Part shown: positions 13,701-25,446 of the stretch, piece after piece
How the letters are laid out: each line of letters opens with the position of its first letter
Numbering within the stretch: the first letter of the stretch is position 1
Assembly (NCBI GenBank): GCA_028532985.1
Contig: JANCIK010000006.1
Span: forward strand, 2,852,001-2,916,000
DNA: 64,000 nt
Source: Stropharia rugosoannulata
Taxonomy: Eukaryota; Basidiomycota; Agaricomycetes; Agaricales; Strophariaceae
Reading direction: 5' to 3'
The notes under the pieces: generated by a model
What the model was told of the DNA's origin: nothing
Seen by the model: only the letters and a program-made list of their open reading frames with translations
The model's database searches: none
Program-made: the position numbers and the translations under genes

Positions 13701-14720
13701 AGGATTGCTGTAACGAAGGTAAATGGATCCTGACAGTGTTTCCCACATCTCGCCACGTAGGCGGTTGGGCAAACCGACCTGTACCAGTCTCGTGCATTGA
13801 GGGTATCGCAGAAGTGTAAGATTACGTCCATGGGCTAAAGTACATATCAATGCATCGTCCGTAACGCGTGCTCCGAGACATACTCTTGAGATAAGATGTC
13901 CACAGCTTGATCTTCGACGCTTCACGAAGTCTTATGCACAACATTATAATCCATGCAAACAAAAACTGAACATCACACACTTTTTGGGATCTCCGGGGAA
14001 CTTGAATTTGAGACCTAGCCCTCCATGGTAGGCGACTTCCTGAGTTGTACCACTTGTCTCATCGGTTATTAGGCTGCCGTCTTCTCGCTCGTTATCAGGG
14101 GTGGTTGATGATTCGGATACTAAGACTTCTGAGTAACACGTCTTGACAAACCCTTTTACGAGTTTCATCTGACCGCGTTGAAGTTCTTCCTTCAGAGCTT
14201 CGCGTAGAATGGAGCAAAATAGATCTGCAGTTGGGCGCAGAGCAGTTAATTGAACGATCTAGCTGCTTGTCAATGCTGATTTAATTTAGGAACAACAGAG
14301 CTCACGATCTTCATGCCATGCCAAGTCAACAGGCTCAATGCGTAAACTCCAGCGCGTGCGTTCAACCGCTCCACCCTGCGAATGGTGGAAAGTGGGATGG
14401 TAAATCTCACAGATTTTTTGTCGAGAGATGAAAACGCTAGATATGGGGGCATGATGTGCAACTTGCCTGCCTGAAGCAATACAAGATGGTGATCAGTTTG
14501 TATCATAGGAGTGTTCAGGTTGCGAGGTGGAACACACGTAAGATTCTTCAGCCTCTCCAAGACTGAGGACCGCATTGATGTCCATGTTGGTATCCTTTCC
14601 ACCTGTCTCCCCATTTTCAGCTTTTAGTGTTTCTAAAGGAGGTAGAGCAAAGAATATTTGTGTTAATTGCTCCTTAGTAGGCTCCTTGAAATGACGAAGA
14701 GCGGTGGATATAATGGACAT
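10757..14720 (-). CDS. GRAM-TBC-EF-hand Rab GTPase-activating protein (Gyp2/Mdr1, TBC1D8/9 type)
   Basis: Nineteen exons on the minus strand sum to 2961 nt, exactly 987 codons, so 986 aa: 14720-14538, 14470-14306, 14258-13981, 13930-13884, 13834-13515, 13464-13433, 13384-13313, 13260-13123, 13071-12985, 12934-12930, 12877-12817, 12745-12286, 12221-12129, 12071-11934, 11871-11687, 11627-11411, 11345-10959, 10907-10844 and 10785-10757. Order of domains: N-terminal GRAM-like region ([24 protein letters not shown]); TBC domain from [17 protein letters not shown] through [13 protein letters not shown] and [15 protein letters not shown]; a helical region; and an EF-hand loop, [12 protein letters not shown]. 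The catalytic IxxDxxR arginine finger ([12 protein letters not shown]) and YCQ glutamine finger are present, so GAP activity on Rab (Ypt) GTPases in membrane traffic is expected. The C-terminal third is low complexity and acidic. The tenth exon is just 5 nt long. The last two introns are the least certain. Confidence 0.88.
12930..12934 (-). other. Five-nucleotide micro-exon of the Rab GAP gene
   Basis: The flanking exons end ..CAA GTT GG and start CA ATT CTG AAG, and cannot be joined in frame directly. Inserting ATTGG (minus strand) restores Gly-Leu-Ala between FQV and ILKINGEQ, as expected for this family. It is bounded by ATAG acceptor and GTTTGT donor. Both introns are normal length (50 bp and 52 bp), and the second has a GACTGAC branch-like site. 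Confidence 0.75.
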
Positions 14721-15542
14721 TGTGATCGCCTATTTCATCCGCTAGTAGGTATATGTGTATGAGCTTCTGAGAGTATGTCAGTAGATAGGAGGGTTGAAGT
14801 AATCCAAAGCAGGCGGAAAGATAAGTAAGTCAGGCAAGCGAAGGCCGCTACCAGCGACGGTGAAGTGAAGCAGTGCGCTTTCCCATTTCAGGAAGTCTAC
14901 TCGCTCGGCGGGCACGTGATGGTCGAACGGCAGGGCGTGATTCTAACACTGCGGGAAATGGCTTATATATTCTTTGATTTTATTTTGAATACATGTCGAT
15001 ATTCTTAGAAATAAATACTGTTTTAATTCATGAAACATATTGTAATAAAATTTTAAATAGAAGATCCGAAAAACTTGGGCAGATAATTCTGGATGTTGCC
15101 GAAGAATCCATTGCTACTATCTATCACATGTAAAACGGAAGCATTACTCGAAGTACTTTCACAATAAAGTCGGCTTATTGACATTCTGACTTATGTCACG
15201 CTGTCAGATAATCGGAGTAAAGGACCATTATAGGACGATGTGTAACATGTCAATAATTGAGTTCATCGATATTGATTTATAGACGTTTGATCGACTTATC
15301 ACCAGTTGGCATTTGTAGACTGCCTACGGGAGAATATGTCATGGCTACAAATTACAATTGAGTAAGGTTATGCATCATTACTTCCAACCGTTCAACTTCA
15401 ATTAGTATGGAATAGACATGACATTATAATACGAAAGCTGCAGATCGGACAGCTATTACTACGTGCGGGACAAGATAAGTTTTTGAAAATGTATAGTACA
15501 GATTACGAGCAACAAAGTTGTGAGTCCACAAGACTGCAAACA
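14721..15542. other. Intergenic stretch; promoter side of the Rab GAP gene
   Basis: The first few hundred bases upstream of 14720 must hold the Rab GAP promoter. The centre (14960-15500) is AT-rich, and no gene is supported. Confidence 0.45.
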
Positions 15543-15955
15543 TCAAAAGGACCCTAGCAGGTTGTCAGTGAAGAGTGGTCGGGCAAAGTTCTGGGCACGC
15601 ACGTCGAATAATTTCATGCTAGCAATATTCAGTACACGCCTGTACCTGTTTTTCGTTGTCTTTTTGCAGGTAAAGTCGACAAAGAGCCCGTCATCGTCGA
15701 CCTGCACATGGAGAAACCATCGTTCGCGATAACGAGTCTGCTGTGCGTGGTTGTTTAAAATGGGAGAGAACCCGAATACTGTATGGTGAGCGTATTGAGC
15801 ACTGTGCTCAGAAGGAGAATAATGGGCGTCTCGACTGTACAAAGAGACTTTAACCAGGAAAATCGAAACACTAGGGAAAGTACTCACAAGATAACAACAT
15901 GCCAAGTACGCGAAATGACGTCCCATTTCTTAATCTTCTTCCTCGCCAATAGCAT
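15543..15955 (-). CDS. Small hypothetical protein, two exons
   Basis: A possible 119-aa protein: exon 15955-15888 (start MLLARKKIKKWDV), a 53-bp intron with GTGAGT donor and TACAG acceptor, and exon 15834-15543. Together they make 360 nt, a multiple of three. The N-terminus is basic; the middle contains RERWFLHVQVDDDGLFVDF, which reads like a folded beta strand pair. The frame is also open upstream of the chosen ATG (KRDRAITAIRHA), so the true start may lie further right. I recognise no family. It could also be an exon pair of a larger gene. Confidence 0.35.
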
Positions 15956-17704
15956 TGCGTGTCGGATAGCAGTTATGGCGCGATCTCGTTTTACTTCATT
16001 TGCGTAGGTGAGGTTTGTGTGAAAATAAAGTGTATACGTCGATCCTTAGAAAAGATTTGATCATGATTAAATGTATAGTGAGCTTCACAATTACTGGGCC
16101 AATCAGAAAATGAGTACTCACTGGTGCTCATGAGGAAAGAGTCTGAGAGAGATCAATCAACGTTGGTCGATACATCTAATAATAAATTCTATGGTTGTAA
16201 AGCAATCTTTGTACATTCATGAATTAATTTTTCACTACGGATAGACCCTAACACTGGCTAAGTGAAATACAGGCAATATCTCTGCTACAAAAAAGCGACA
16301 CAGACTTGCGACGCTTGTAGGTAGCTGAAGGTACGGCCGATGGTCGCGCCTCACGAAAAGACGCGAAATAGCGCGTTTCGCGTCACAGGCCGATGGAAAG
16401 TGAATGGTGGAGATGGAGGGGGAGGAGTACTCATACGTCCTGGTCTGCTTTTTGTGAGCTCGGGGGGCGGATCGGCGGGCGAGCAACGAAATGTACCAGA
16501 AGACGGTGCGCAAAGTCGGCAACAATAATATCTACAGCAGCGACCGAGAACGAGAACATCATGACGCGGGCTGTATGGATCATAAAACGCGGAAGACGGA
16601 GGTACGTTAACAAGACTTTACATTTGAGAAACGAAGAGTTATCTGCCTCGCATTGCATGTCATACATACTACGCCTTCGCCGTTTTTTCGTGACACCAAT
16701 TCAGTCATTCTACCAGTAAATCGCAGCTGACAGTGATACATTTTTGGCACGCCGCTCCGGCGTACGCTTGCAAACGCAGCGTAGTCTGTCTCCGCGTCAG
16801 CTCCGTTGCTCGATGTCGCAGTTACAAGAGGCTCGAGCGTAATTTTAAGCCATGGTTTGAGCACTGCTTCTGCTCAGGGCTCCTCGTCCTGCAATAAGAT
16901 TAATGTATCCATCTGGAAACAGGTGGATAAGACATCGACTCGTCCTCTCCATCTTCATGGCCCTGCCTTCCTCATCCATTTCTTGGTCCTGGTCCTCTCG
17001 TCCTCAGCCTCCATGTAGACATCTTCCTCTGGTCCTAGTTCTGGTTCAGAATCGACCTGTACATCTGCAATCAACGCAGCAGCAGCAGAGCATCGTGTAC
17101 TACACGGCATTGTACAAGTCAACAGATAGAAGTGCGAGAAGCCATAATCCCGCGGTGTGCATCCCGATTCCGAGGTCCATACGAATATGTTCGTACATGG
17201 CCTTTGTCCTCCCGAGTTGGGAGCTCGCAGGGGCAGCACCACGGGCACCAGTAAGGTACTCTTTCCTCAGTGTTTCCAGCAGGTCCGTGGCCTTCGCAGA
17301 AACCCTCGAACGGAAAGCAGCTACCTCGCTAAGAGTCTATGGTGCGGAGAAGCTTTACAGTAAGGAAAGACATGTTTGAGGACGACAGGAATTGGTTATT
17401 TACTTCCTTGGAGTAGATGATAATTATGTTTGGCAGGTTCAACCTATTACAGTATGTTCCTTTCATTACGTAGTTGTGGTTGAAGAGGGAACCGACCTAG
17501 TGTAAGGACGGTCCTTGCACACATCACCTGACACCCCCTTCAAAAGGCCGATCCTTGCTTTCGATCGACACTTCTTTCTTCTTTCTCTTTCTATTGTGCT
17601 TTCCTGTGTTTCCGTCGTTTGTCGTAGTCACTCGAATCCACACGCGCTTTCAGAGTCTGTTCTTGTGTGACTCAACGTGAGTTCTTGTCTGGTTTCTTCA
17701 GCGT
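15956..17704. other. Stretch without a supported gene
   Basis: Frames at 16235-16525, 16955-17248 and 16903-17379 overlap on both strands and look like shadows of compositionally biased DNA. The minus-strand peptide at 16955-17100 (acidic, then KKWMRK) is the best of them but has no start, splice partner or domain. 17560-17600 is a pyrimidine-rich run. Confidence 0.35.
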
Positions 17705-19025
17705 TCAGTGTTTTCCGCCCAGCGGCTTTTCACCTGGCCCAGGATGAGGGCGTGCAACGTCGTGGATGAAGGGTGCGTATGAGCCACTGGTGCCATTCAA
17801 AACCTCTGTCCCCATAGCCCTGCAGACCTGCGCGAGTAAAGTGAGATGCAATGCATCATCAACAGCCAGCGCAGCTATACCCGCAGAAACAGCGGTGCCA
17901 TTCAAGATTCCAAGGTGCTCCTTGGACGCCAACGAGATATGCTCGATACTACGATTGTGCAAAGCTTCGTAGGATGGGACCTTCTGGCGAAGTCCAAAAG
18001 TTTGCGGACCATCATAACATTGAATAGATTTGTTTTCGCCTAGTGCAATTGAGTTAGATGGTACCCAAGCGTTAAGTAAAGCAGGCCGTACCTAAAGTTC
18101 CGGCTATATATGACAATGGTGATAGATCTAAGTTATCAGGTCCAAGTTAAAATGAAGTTCAAAATGAAATGGAATTGATACTTGCCTCCAGAGGCAGATG
18201 CTTCCCCGGAGTAGAATTACAGGGACGATATCAGCCGTAAGAAGTTCATTCATCTTTTCGATGAGCTCTCATCTATAAATGAAGTAATGAATCAAGACTT
18301 CTTCTCGCCGTCCACGCCCTTGTTACTAACCTAACCCTGGAGTGGCCTCGAATAAGAAGTTCATCCTGATCAAGATTGCTGCGCTGTTGTGGCACAAAGT
18401 TCATGAGTACAGGCTTTCTGGAATTAGGAATTATGAATGTCTTCATAATAACCTAACCCAAGCCTTGGGCATGGTGGAGGGATTGTTAGGGTCCTGAAGG
18501 TGAAGGGGACGAATGCTAGGAGGTTCCGAGGAAGTGGGCGGGACACCAGCATGTTGATGTCGAATAAGTGTATGACCCGGCATTAGCGGCTCGTCTTGAG
18601 GTAGGGAGTTTAGCATGACCTATGATTGCGAAGAACATTAAACTTACCACTCCCACCAAATTCTGTGGGTAGACAATACACGCTGGCGCCACTAGCGACT
18701 TTGTCAACGATAACCTGGTGGCTCTTCAGGACACGGTCCTTGACTATTTCTGAGTCGTCAAGATTGAGAGTTGCAGAGTACCTCGCTGCAGCAACAATTG
18801 CTGCAGTATTCAGGGTATGGTCATTGACAACAACAGGCGAAGCCCTAAAATTGTCTGATTAACAAAATAAAGTATCCAATGCTTTCCAGCTTACTTAAAG
18901 CTTGCGAGTTCATTGTGTGACTTGATGAACTTGGAGAGAAGAGTGGTTGTATCTAATGAAGGAGAAGGGAGCGTGGCCCCGTTTATGGGCTTGAAGTTGT
19001 CATGAGCGCCATCGTCGAATACCAT
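17705..19025 (-). pseudogene. Broken, 3'-truncated phenylalanine ammonia-lyase (PAL) gene
   Basis: Reading leftward from ATG at 19025 gives a PAL-like N-terminus in pieces. The first is a lead exon ending LASFK. Next comes VVVNDHTLNTAAIV...VIVDKVASGASVYCLPTEFGGS, where active enzymes usually have VYG..TGFGGS. Then follow PLMPGHTLIRHQHAGV, LLIRGHS, IEKMNELL...VPVILLRGSI, the MIO-forming ASGD followed by LSPLSYIAGTL, and [20 protein letters not shown] through [16 protein letters not shown]. Homology then stops near 17734, with about 400 C-terminal residues missing. Lesions visible: a 1-nt loss between RMN and LIRGHS; a TGA at 18269-18271 where W is expected; a 2-nt loss between RGSI and ASG; and a GC instead of GT donor inside the ASGD codons. 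PAL deaminates phenylalanine to cinnamate. This copy cannot make an active enzyme. Confidence 0.8.
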
Positions 19026-22000
19026 TGTAACCAGAGAGGTATGCAGTGCAAAAGGTGATAATCGGGTCTTTATACCTATAAGAGCCGCATCTGATCAGAA
19101 ACGTAGGCGCTAAAGTAATATCTATGACATCAATCCGGCACGAATGTGTATGCACGAATATGGGGGTTCTCCAGAACAGCCCTTATCAAGACTAGAAGCG
19201 CAAGGTAATATGGTACGGCGTCTAACATTGGGTTGAGTCAATCTCGCAACCTGATACTTTTAGAACATACTCACCGCTGTCCAGGTGTTCAGCATCAGTG
19301 ATGGACGTCGTAAGTAGATAGTCCTCCAATATAGCGCATCAACAGTTCTGATCTGTAAGAGATTTGAAAGTAAAAGTCTCGTCGTCATGCTATTGATCTA
19401 TGCCGTGTTCCATGCCGAATTGGGGACCAGGAAGGCGGAGCAACACCACATATATTTGTTCTGACGTGAACATTCTTAGAGCAGGAGACATTCAAATCCG
19501 CCAAGATCGGCGAAGGCAGGATAGTCAACGTACAGGTCCTGGCTAGAAAAGTCATCCTCCTGAACCGTAGCCACCGCGCAGTCCGCGTCGTCCACGCCCC
19601 AGACCGCGAGCTGAAATTCCCCCGCCGCCTCTCATGAATTCCATTGATTGCCAAGGTATGCGCGATTCTCACGTTTGACTGGGGCGCGTGAGGTGGTGGC
19701 TTAGGCCGTCTGAATAGCCATTCGGAGAGCTATAGTCAGATCTACATTGACGGTGAGCATAGCCAACAGATCCTGTTCGCAACGTAAGTCTATCCTTACT
19801 TCTCCGTAAATGTGTAACATTTGTGGTATGTCTGGATAGTTCCCCTGGTCCACGGAAAGTGAAGATCTCGTGGAGCTTTTCTAAACGACTGGACAGGTCG
19901 AAATTGCTGAGATTTTGTTTGATGGTGTTCTCCAGTTAGAGACTAACGAGGCAGCAGGCTGAAACCGCCACCGTCACGTTCAGAAATACATTTATGGAGG
20001 CCGGCCTCTCGGTGCGTAGCTCAGTTTCTCAAAATTATTTCCTTCTTCTGACTCACCTCCTTTTGACGACCGTTGGCACACATTTCACCCACTGCGGCCA
20101 AGGGCGGTCATGAATGCACCAATAAAAGCGGACGAAATATAAGCCCGGTACAATATATTTGACTTGTACAGTCTACACCTATTCACCTTGGATTAATTAA
20201 CAACCTTACAAACTCATATTGAGATGTCGACGCGAATTGACGTAGACTAGATGTGCGTAAAGGCTGCCGTACCCCAGGGATAAATTACAGATTGTTAATG
20301 AATGATCAGACTCAGGGATGTTATAATAATTCGGTGTTGCCTAGCAGACGAAAGAAAATACGGAGGGCGCTTCAAAGAGGTATCCTGGCGCCTGCAGAAT
20401 CAACGCCGTCTTGGCGATTAATTGGTTCATTTACCGCTTACCAGGGAGCAAGAAAAACATGGGCGACGTCGTGATGATTTAGAACTTGTATCTTGACACG
20501 CCCTTGCTCCCAGGCTCGTAAGTCCCGCCATACATCCCAATACCATTATCGTCATCATCCGCAGCTCGCAGAAGGCGGCGTCCATGCAAGGTCACGCCAT
20601 CATCCTGAGCATGACATGCAACAAGAACGTCTATGAATCACGCTGGGATACATATACGACAGAGCGGGTGCAAGATGGGCTGTGCGAGTGGCAGCAGGCG
20701 AGTAACGGAACTGCCACCTTGAAAATACTATCCATGAGGCGGAACGGTAATTAGTGATCATGTCGCTGCTTTCCCCGTGGTTTAAGCCAAATTTTGTGTG
20801 TTGAAACTTGCGAGTGCGGCGCATCATGATTATCCTCTGGACGTTGGCTGCCAGATCATGGCCAACTTCGAGAGCTGAGAATATGCATGTATTTTGAAGC
20901 ATGTGGTTCGGATGAATGTAGCATTTCACGGCGAAGGGCCTCGTAGCAATGCTAATGAATTTCACATGTCCGAGTCATTCATCAGAGCCGTTATCTTCAC
21001 TTAGATAGATGGGTCGGCGAATATATAAAGGCATTGACGCTCATGCAATCTACCTAGATTAACGTCTATCTTGAATTCGATTAGGCTGTCCTTTTCATCA
21101 GGTGAGTACCAACTTCGCAGTCGATCACTTCCTTGCACTGATAGCCACAAAGAGAGAAGTGAAACCTAGGTTAAGCGTAAGTGAAGAGAAATCGCCTTTT
21201 ATGAATTAGATCGTACCATTTGAGCTATAACGCTGGATGGAGGGATCAGTTAAGCGAATAAAGATACTTTAAACGGGTGAATACTCCTTGAGCAAAGATG
21301 GCTTCTTCCAGGTAGCTTCGTAAAGTTCATCCTACTTTTCAATGGGATCCTCTGGGATAAAGGGACGATCATAAGCGTTCTCTGTCATATGAATGTATCC
21401 ACAGCCTTCCTTATGCTGGCTGGCTCAAGGCGTCTTAAAGAACATATAAGAGAGAGCGCTAGATCCAGGAAGTGCGCCACCCCGCATACTTTGAGCGCCA
21501 GGCTGTATGCCTGGCTTTCCTGCTGCATACAACTCGTGCTGTGTCTTTGCGCCATGGGGTTCTCAACTCGTTGAGAAATTCTCGTGTATCTTCAAGATTC
21601 AAGATGTCAAGTTCTGCAATGTATCGAGTTTGAGCTTCATATCGATTTTGGCTATGCGGTTGTGAACTTCCACTTGCTTTGTATTTTTCAAGATAGACAT
21701 GTCGGAATGTTTTCCATCCACCACGAACCTCGTCGCTTGCTACCTCGGACAAAGAATGGGTGCCGTCAGTATCGCTTTCTTGTTACTGATGGTAGTGGTA
21801 AGCTATTTGACAGCGAATTCCGTCCAATCGATGAGGCTGATATGTTTATTATCACTGGCGTAGTGTGCATGGCCACGTTTGAAGCCAAAATGTATGTTTG
21901 CTCCCAGTGTATCGAGAAGATGGGCGACATCATCGCCAAGGTTGACAAATATTGAGATAGTTCACTGCAGCACCATGTCACATAAGGTAAAAGAGACTCA

Positions 22001-22700
22001 TAGACCATCGAGACCTGGTTCGGTCAAGGCCAAAGCAAGCAAAACTCCAAGGACAGGAAGACGATGGTCCTCAAGAGCAGACACAACGGGGAACTTTGCA
22101 CTGCTCATGAAGCTGGGTAAGTTCAACACTGTTGTTAAATTGAGATCGTATCGTAACAGTGCTTACACGAGCTGACCTTGAGTCTAGAAGTATCAGAATA
22201 TGCTCGGAAAGAGAGAAGACCAAAACTTTGTGCAGCCTGCGCTGATTTTCGGCGTCTCCAGTTGCGTTAGCTGCTTCTAAGAAATTACACACTACTGGCA
22301 TGCCAAGGGATTCGCCACATGTGATTCGATGTCGACGGAAACAGTATCGTGGAGGAGCGGCCTATAGTCCACGGTTAATCTCCCGCCTTTGAATTTAGTG
22401 CTGCTGAACATGGCGCTTAAATAATGCGTAAATTTCGAAACACGTTTGTTGGGTACTAAGATAAAAAGGTCTGCTTTGTAAATGCTGGTATACCAATCTC
22501 GCGAGCAGTGAGGCAGACATACACGTGTCCTTGAATGCCCCTCGCAGTTCATGGATCAACAAATAAGAAACGAACACCAGTCATGGGATATGGCTAAAAT
22601 TTCGACTAAGACCGAGCGGCCAGCGTAGAGCAATCATCCTCTAGGTATAACGACCAAAGCTAAGGCATAGTTCGGACTGCAAAAGTGGAATAAGTGGCGG
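19026..22700. other. Gene-poor stretch with scattered coding-like scraps
   Basis: Two scraps deserve mention. On the minus strand at about 19490-19640 one frame reads LAVWGVDDADC and SSQDLYVDYPAFADLGGF. On the plus strand at about 19717-19990 one reads YSQIYIDGEHSQQILFAT, then a GTAAGT intron, then SPGPRKVKISWS, and in another frame GQVEIAEILFDGVLQLE. Neither can be joined into an intact gene, so they are likely decayed fragments. A plus-strand frame at 21584-21955 (113-aa acidic tail with two CxxC-like cysteine pairs) overlaps an equally long minus-strand frame, and I cannot choose between them. Confidence 0.35.
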
Positions 22701-22712
22701 AGGTAAAATCAA

Positions 22713-23058
22713 CAGTGCCGCATTTCTCGATGGGATGATACCTGCTGGAGATCTAATGATAGTAATGAATGTGTAAGCCCCACTTTATCCCTACTCAAGG
22801 CAAGCTCTTACATGATATATAGGCTTTTCAGCACTTCATATAGAATACAGACCTGCGCTCGATCGAGCTATATACAGTAAATCATCAGTGCCACAGCACA
22901 CGATGGGATGATATCTGCTACAGGAAATCTAGTAAAAATAATGAAAATGTAAGTTCCGCTTTCTTTCTATTTCAAACGAGAACTTACGAGGTATATACAT
23001 AACTCTCCTGATCCTTATAGAACGCGGGTCTATGCTCGCAATGTTTATATACAGCAGC
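22713..23058 (+). repeat. Two diverged tandem units, period about 173 bp
   Basis: Unit 1 starts CAGTGCC at 22713 and unit 2 starts CAGTGCC at 22886. Both continue through GATGGGATGATA, a GTAAG(C/T) pyrimidine-rich stretch and TATATAC. A third relative lies at 31032-31160. Identity is only moderate, so the duplication is old. Confidence 0.6.
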
Positions 23059-23323
23059 AGGTGAGTGGCCGTTAACATGCTATTGCGCCTTTCCTGTGGT
23101 CATCATAGGGAGCGAAATTAAAAGAGATTCCTAGTCTATTTGGCTAGACAGAGCACCCTTGATTGGAATTTTAGCCCGTAGCTATTCCCTAGCCACCAGC
23201 GTTCTACCCATAGAGCCCTGTACCCCGTCAATGTCCCGCGCTGCAGTAAGTTCATCCAATCCTCTGAGTCTTCTTGTCATTATTGTCCCCCTATAACTTC
23301 TTAATTGACCGAACGCCTTATAG

Positions 23324-23347
23324 TTGATTGGTTCTTGACCAAGTCAA
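23324..23347 (+). repeat. Imperfect hairpin motif TTGATTGGTT-N4-ACCAAGTCAA (copy 1)
   Basis: 24-bp imperfect inverted repeat with loop CTTG. Seven further copies are at 24446, 31627, 32673, 32778, 45245, 63032 and 63139. Confidence 0.75.
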
Positions 23348-24445
23348 CGTATAGAACGATGGCAAGAGTGCCTTGGGAGGCGATGGCGGGCTCGAAGGTG
23401 GACTGCGCAACCAGGCTGCAAGAAACAGTTACCAGCTCTCCTTTGCGATATACAGTTCTCGCGAGTACCTCGTTGGTGTTCTAAGGTATAAGGCATGAGT
23501 ACCATGTAATTAATGCGTGTGTGTGACGGGGCGAGACAGATTCCCACGAGTCCCGGCACAACGAGTATCATTATGCACTACTTAGTGAGGCTCGACAAAA
23601 GACAGTAAACTGCTGTAAAATTCGAGACTGCCCTAGGCCTCTAGCTACGATATACGGGTCTGTTTTTACTTTATTTGCTTCAGTCCGATCGGAGAAAGAG
23701 AGGAAATGAAGAGTAATCTAGTGTGTCAAAGAAATGTAAGAAAAGGAAGGATAAGATAAGATATGTATTTGTGACGACGTAGGCGGTCCGTCACAATGTG
23801 CGTTTGTTTACGGTCATCACATGTGCAACTAGTAGTGCTAGTCGAATCATTTTGTACCTTTACATTATCCACGGCGATGAGAACGAGGCTTCGGCTGTCA
23901 ATGGCAGTGAATGAGAGTGTGTGTCGCTCTCCCCAAGTGTAAATTCCTACAACCCCAATTTTAAATTGGTACAAACCTGCTAACAAGGTCATCTTTGAAC
24001 CTAATGACTGCCACTGGTAAGCATGTCCTCTTTTTAGTTCTTTGCGTTAATTCTGATTAGCAATGGGACCTAGCACATAATAACACGTTCCCCTTGAAGC
24101 CGAAAAATAGACCCCATCACGTCTTCTCCAGTTACGTACGTTTTAGACTCAATACAAGTACTGCACATCCATCTCAGCGGTGTCTAGTTGGGCTTTTCCT
24201 TCAAGGCGCCAGTAGGCAAACTGGCTTGAACCTGATACTCCTTAATTAGTCACCACTCGGCCCTCATGACCCGCCGCTGTTGGACTTGAATGTTCATTCT
24301 ATCGTTTGGCATCAATTCAATTCAAATAGCTCATGTAACTCTTGGTTGAGTATATGCACGCTTACTGGCACCCTTTCCCCCTTCCACATATCTTTAATAG
24401 AAAAGTGGCACTGGACTATTTGTTTCATGGACCACTGTGTGCATA

Positions 24446-24468
24446 TTGACTTGGTATTAACCAATCAA
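24446..24468 (-). repeat. Imperfect hairpin motif (copy 2, inverted)
   Basis: Reads TTGACTTGGT-ATT-AACCAATCAA on the plus strand, the reverse orientation of copy 1, 1.1 kb away. Confidence 0.75.
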
Positions 24469-25446
24469 TACAATGTACAAAGTCCGCTTTTTCACCTTGA
24501 AGTGCTATCTCATACCAAAGCATCTCATGATCAATAAGTGATTAGCCTCAGGTTGTTTGTTGGTGCCCCTGGCTAGTACTGCATACACGTCTTGGCGTCA
24601 ACTGTACAATGCTCTCCTCCCCGGTAGCAAATGTCATTTATCGCATGATTTCAACCGTTTGGGATAGGCGTTCCGGTGTACTTGTGTACATGTTCTCTCA
24701 GCCAACCCAGCTTAGGTTGCTGGTGAATGCTAATGGAATTTTCTCCTTGATAAGACTGGTCGTGATCGTTACCTTCAAGTCGTCGATGGTCGTTGCAATA
24801 TTGAAACACTAGGTGAATAGGTTTGACTATGGTTATCTTGGACGCATACCACGACTGTTCAAAAAAATATTATCCTAGCCAGGGTATCCCTTCAGTTTTA
24901 AAGCACTACTACTTAGGCTCGGCCCGCTCAGACCATGTAATAAGGGCTACAAACCCCCTACCGATTTAGTTATTCCGATCAAGGCTATTGATATATGGTT
25001 GGATCGAGCCATGTTACATACCTAGGCAGCTCAATCACCAAGTATATATGCCCTGGCTATCAAATGCAGTAATACGGGAGCTTTTCAAGTCGTATTACTA
25101 CCGTTCACCGTGCACCCATTGCATTCGCGGTTACATACACATATCTCTCACCGAACATCCAAATGATTTGATTGCCTTTTTGCGACTACTGTTATAGGTA
25201 GATACATCGCTAGGACTAGTACTCTAAAAAATATTGTGCGTAATCCTGCTGGCCATGAGCGCGTGGACGTGATACGAAAGGGAAACTATTGGTCATGCAT
25301 CTTCAGTCACAACTATTGAGGTCTCGGTCTCGATAAAGATACATATGGGTGACGTTACTGCAGGACGATCTAAACAGCCGAGCCCCAGGTCAGCGAGACC
25401 CGCGAAAAAATGAGCATTGGCCGCCAAGGCTGCTACAACAACCTGA

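Noticed and set aside
16393..17379. Several overlapping frames on both strands
   Set aside because: No domain, no consistent splice signals, and composition is biased; I could not choose one as real.
21459..21955. Opposed plus and minus frames of similar length
   Set aside because: Each has some coding-like features, but neither has a start with splice partners or a recognised domain. Mentioned only in the gap note.
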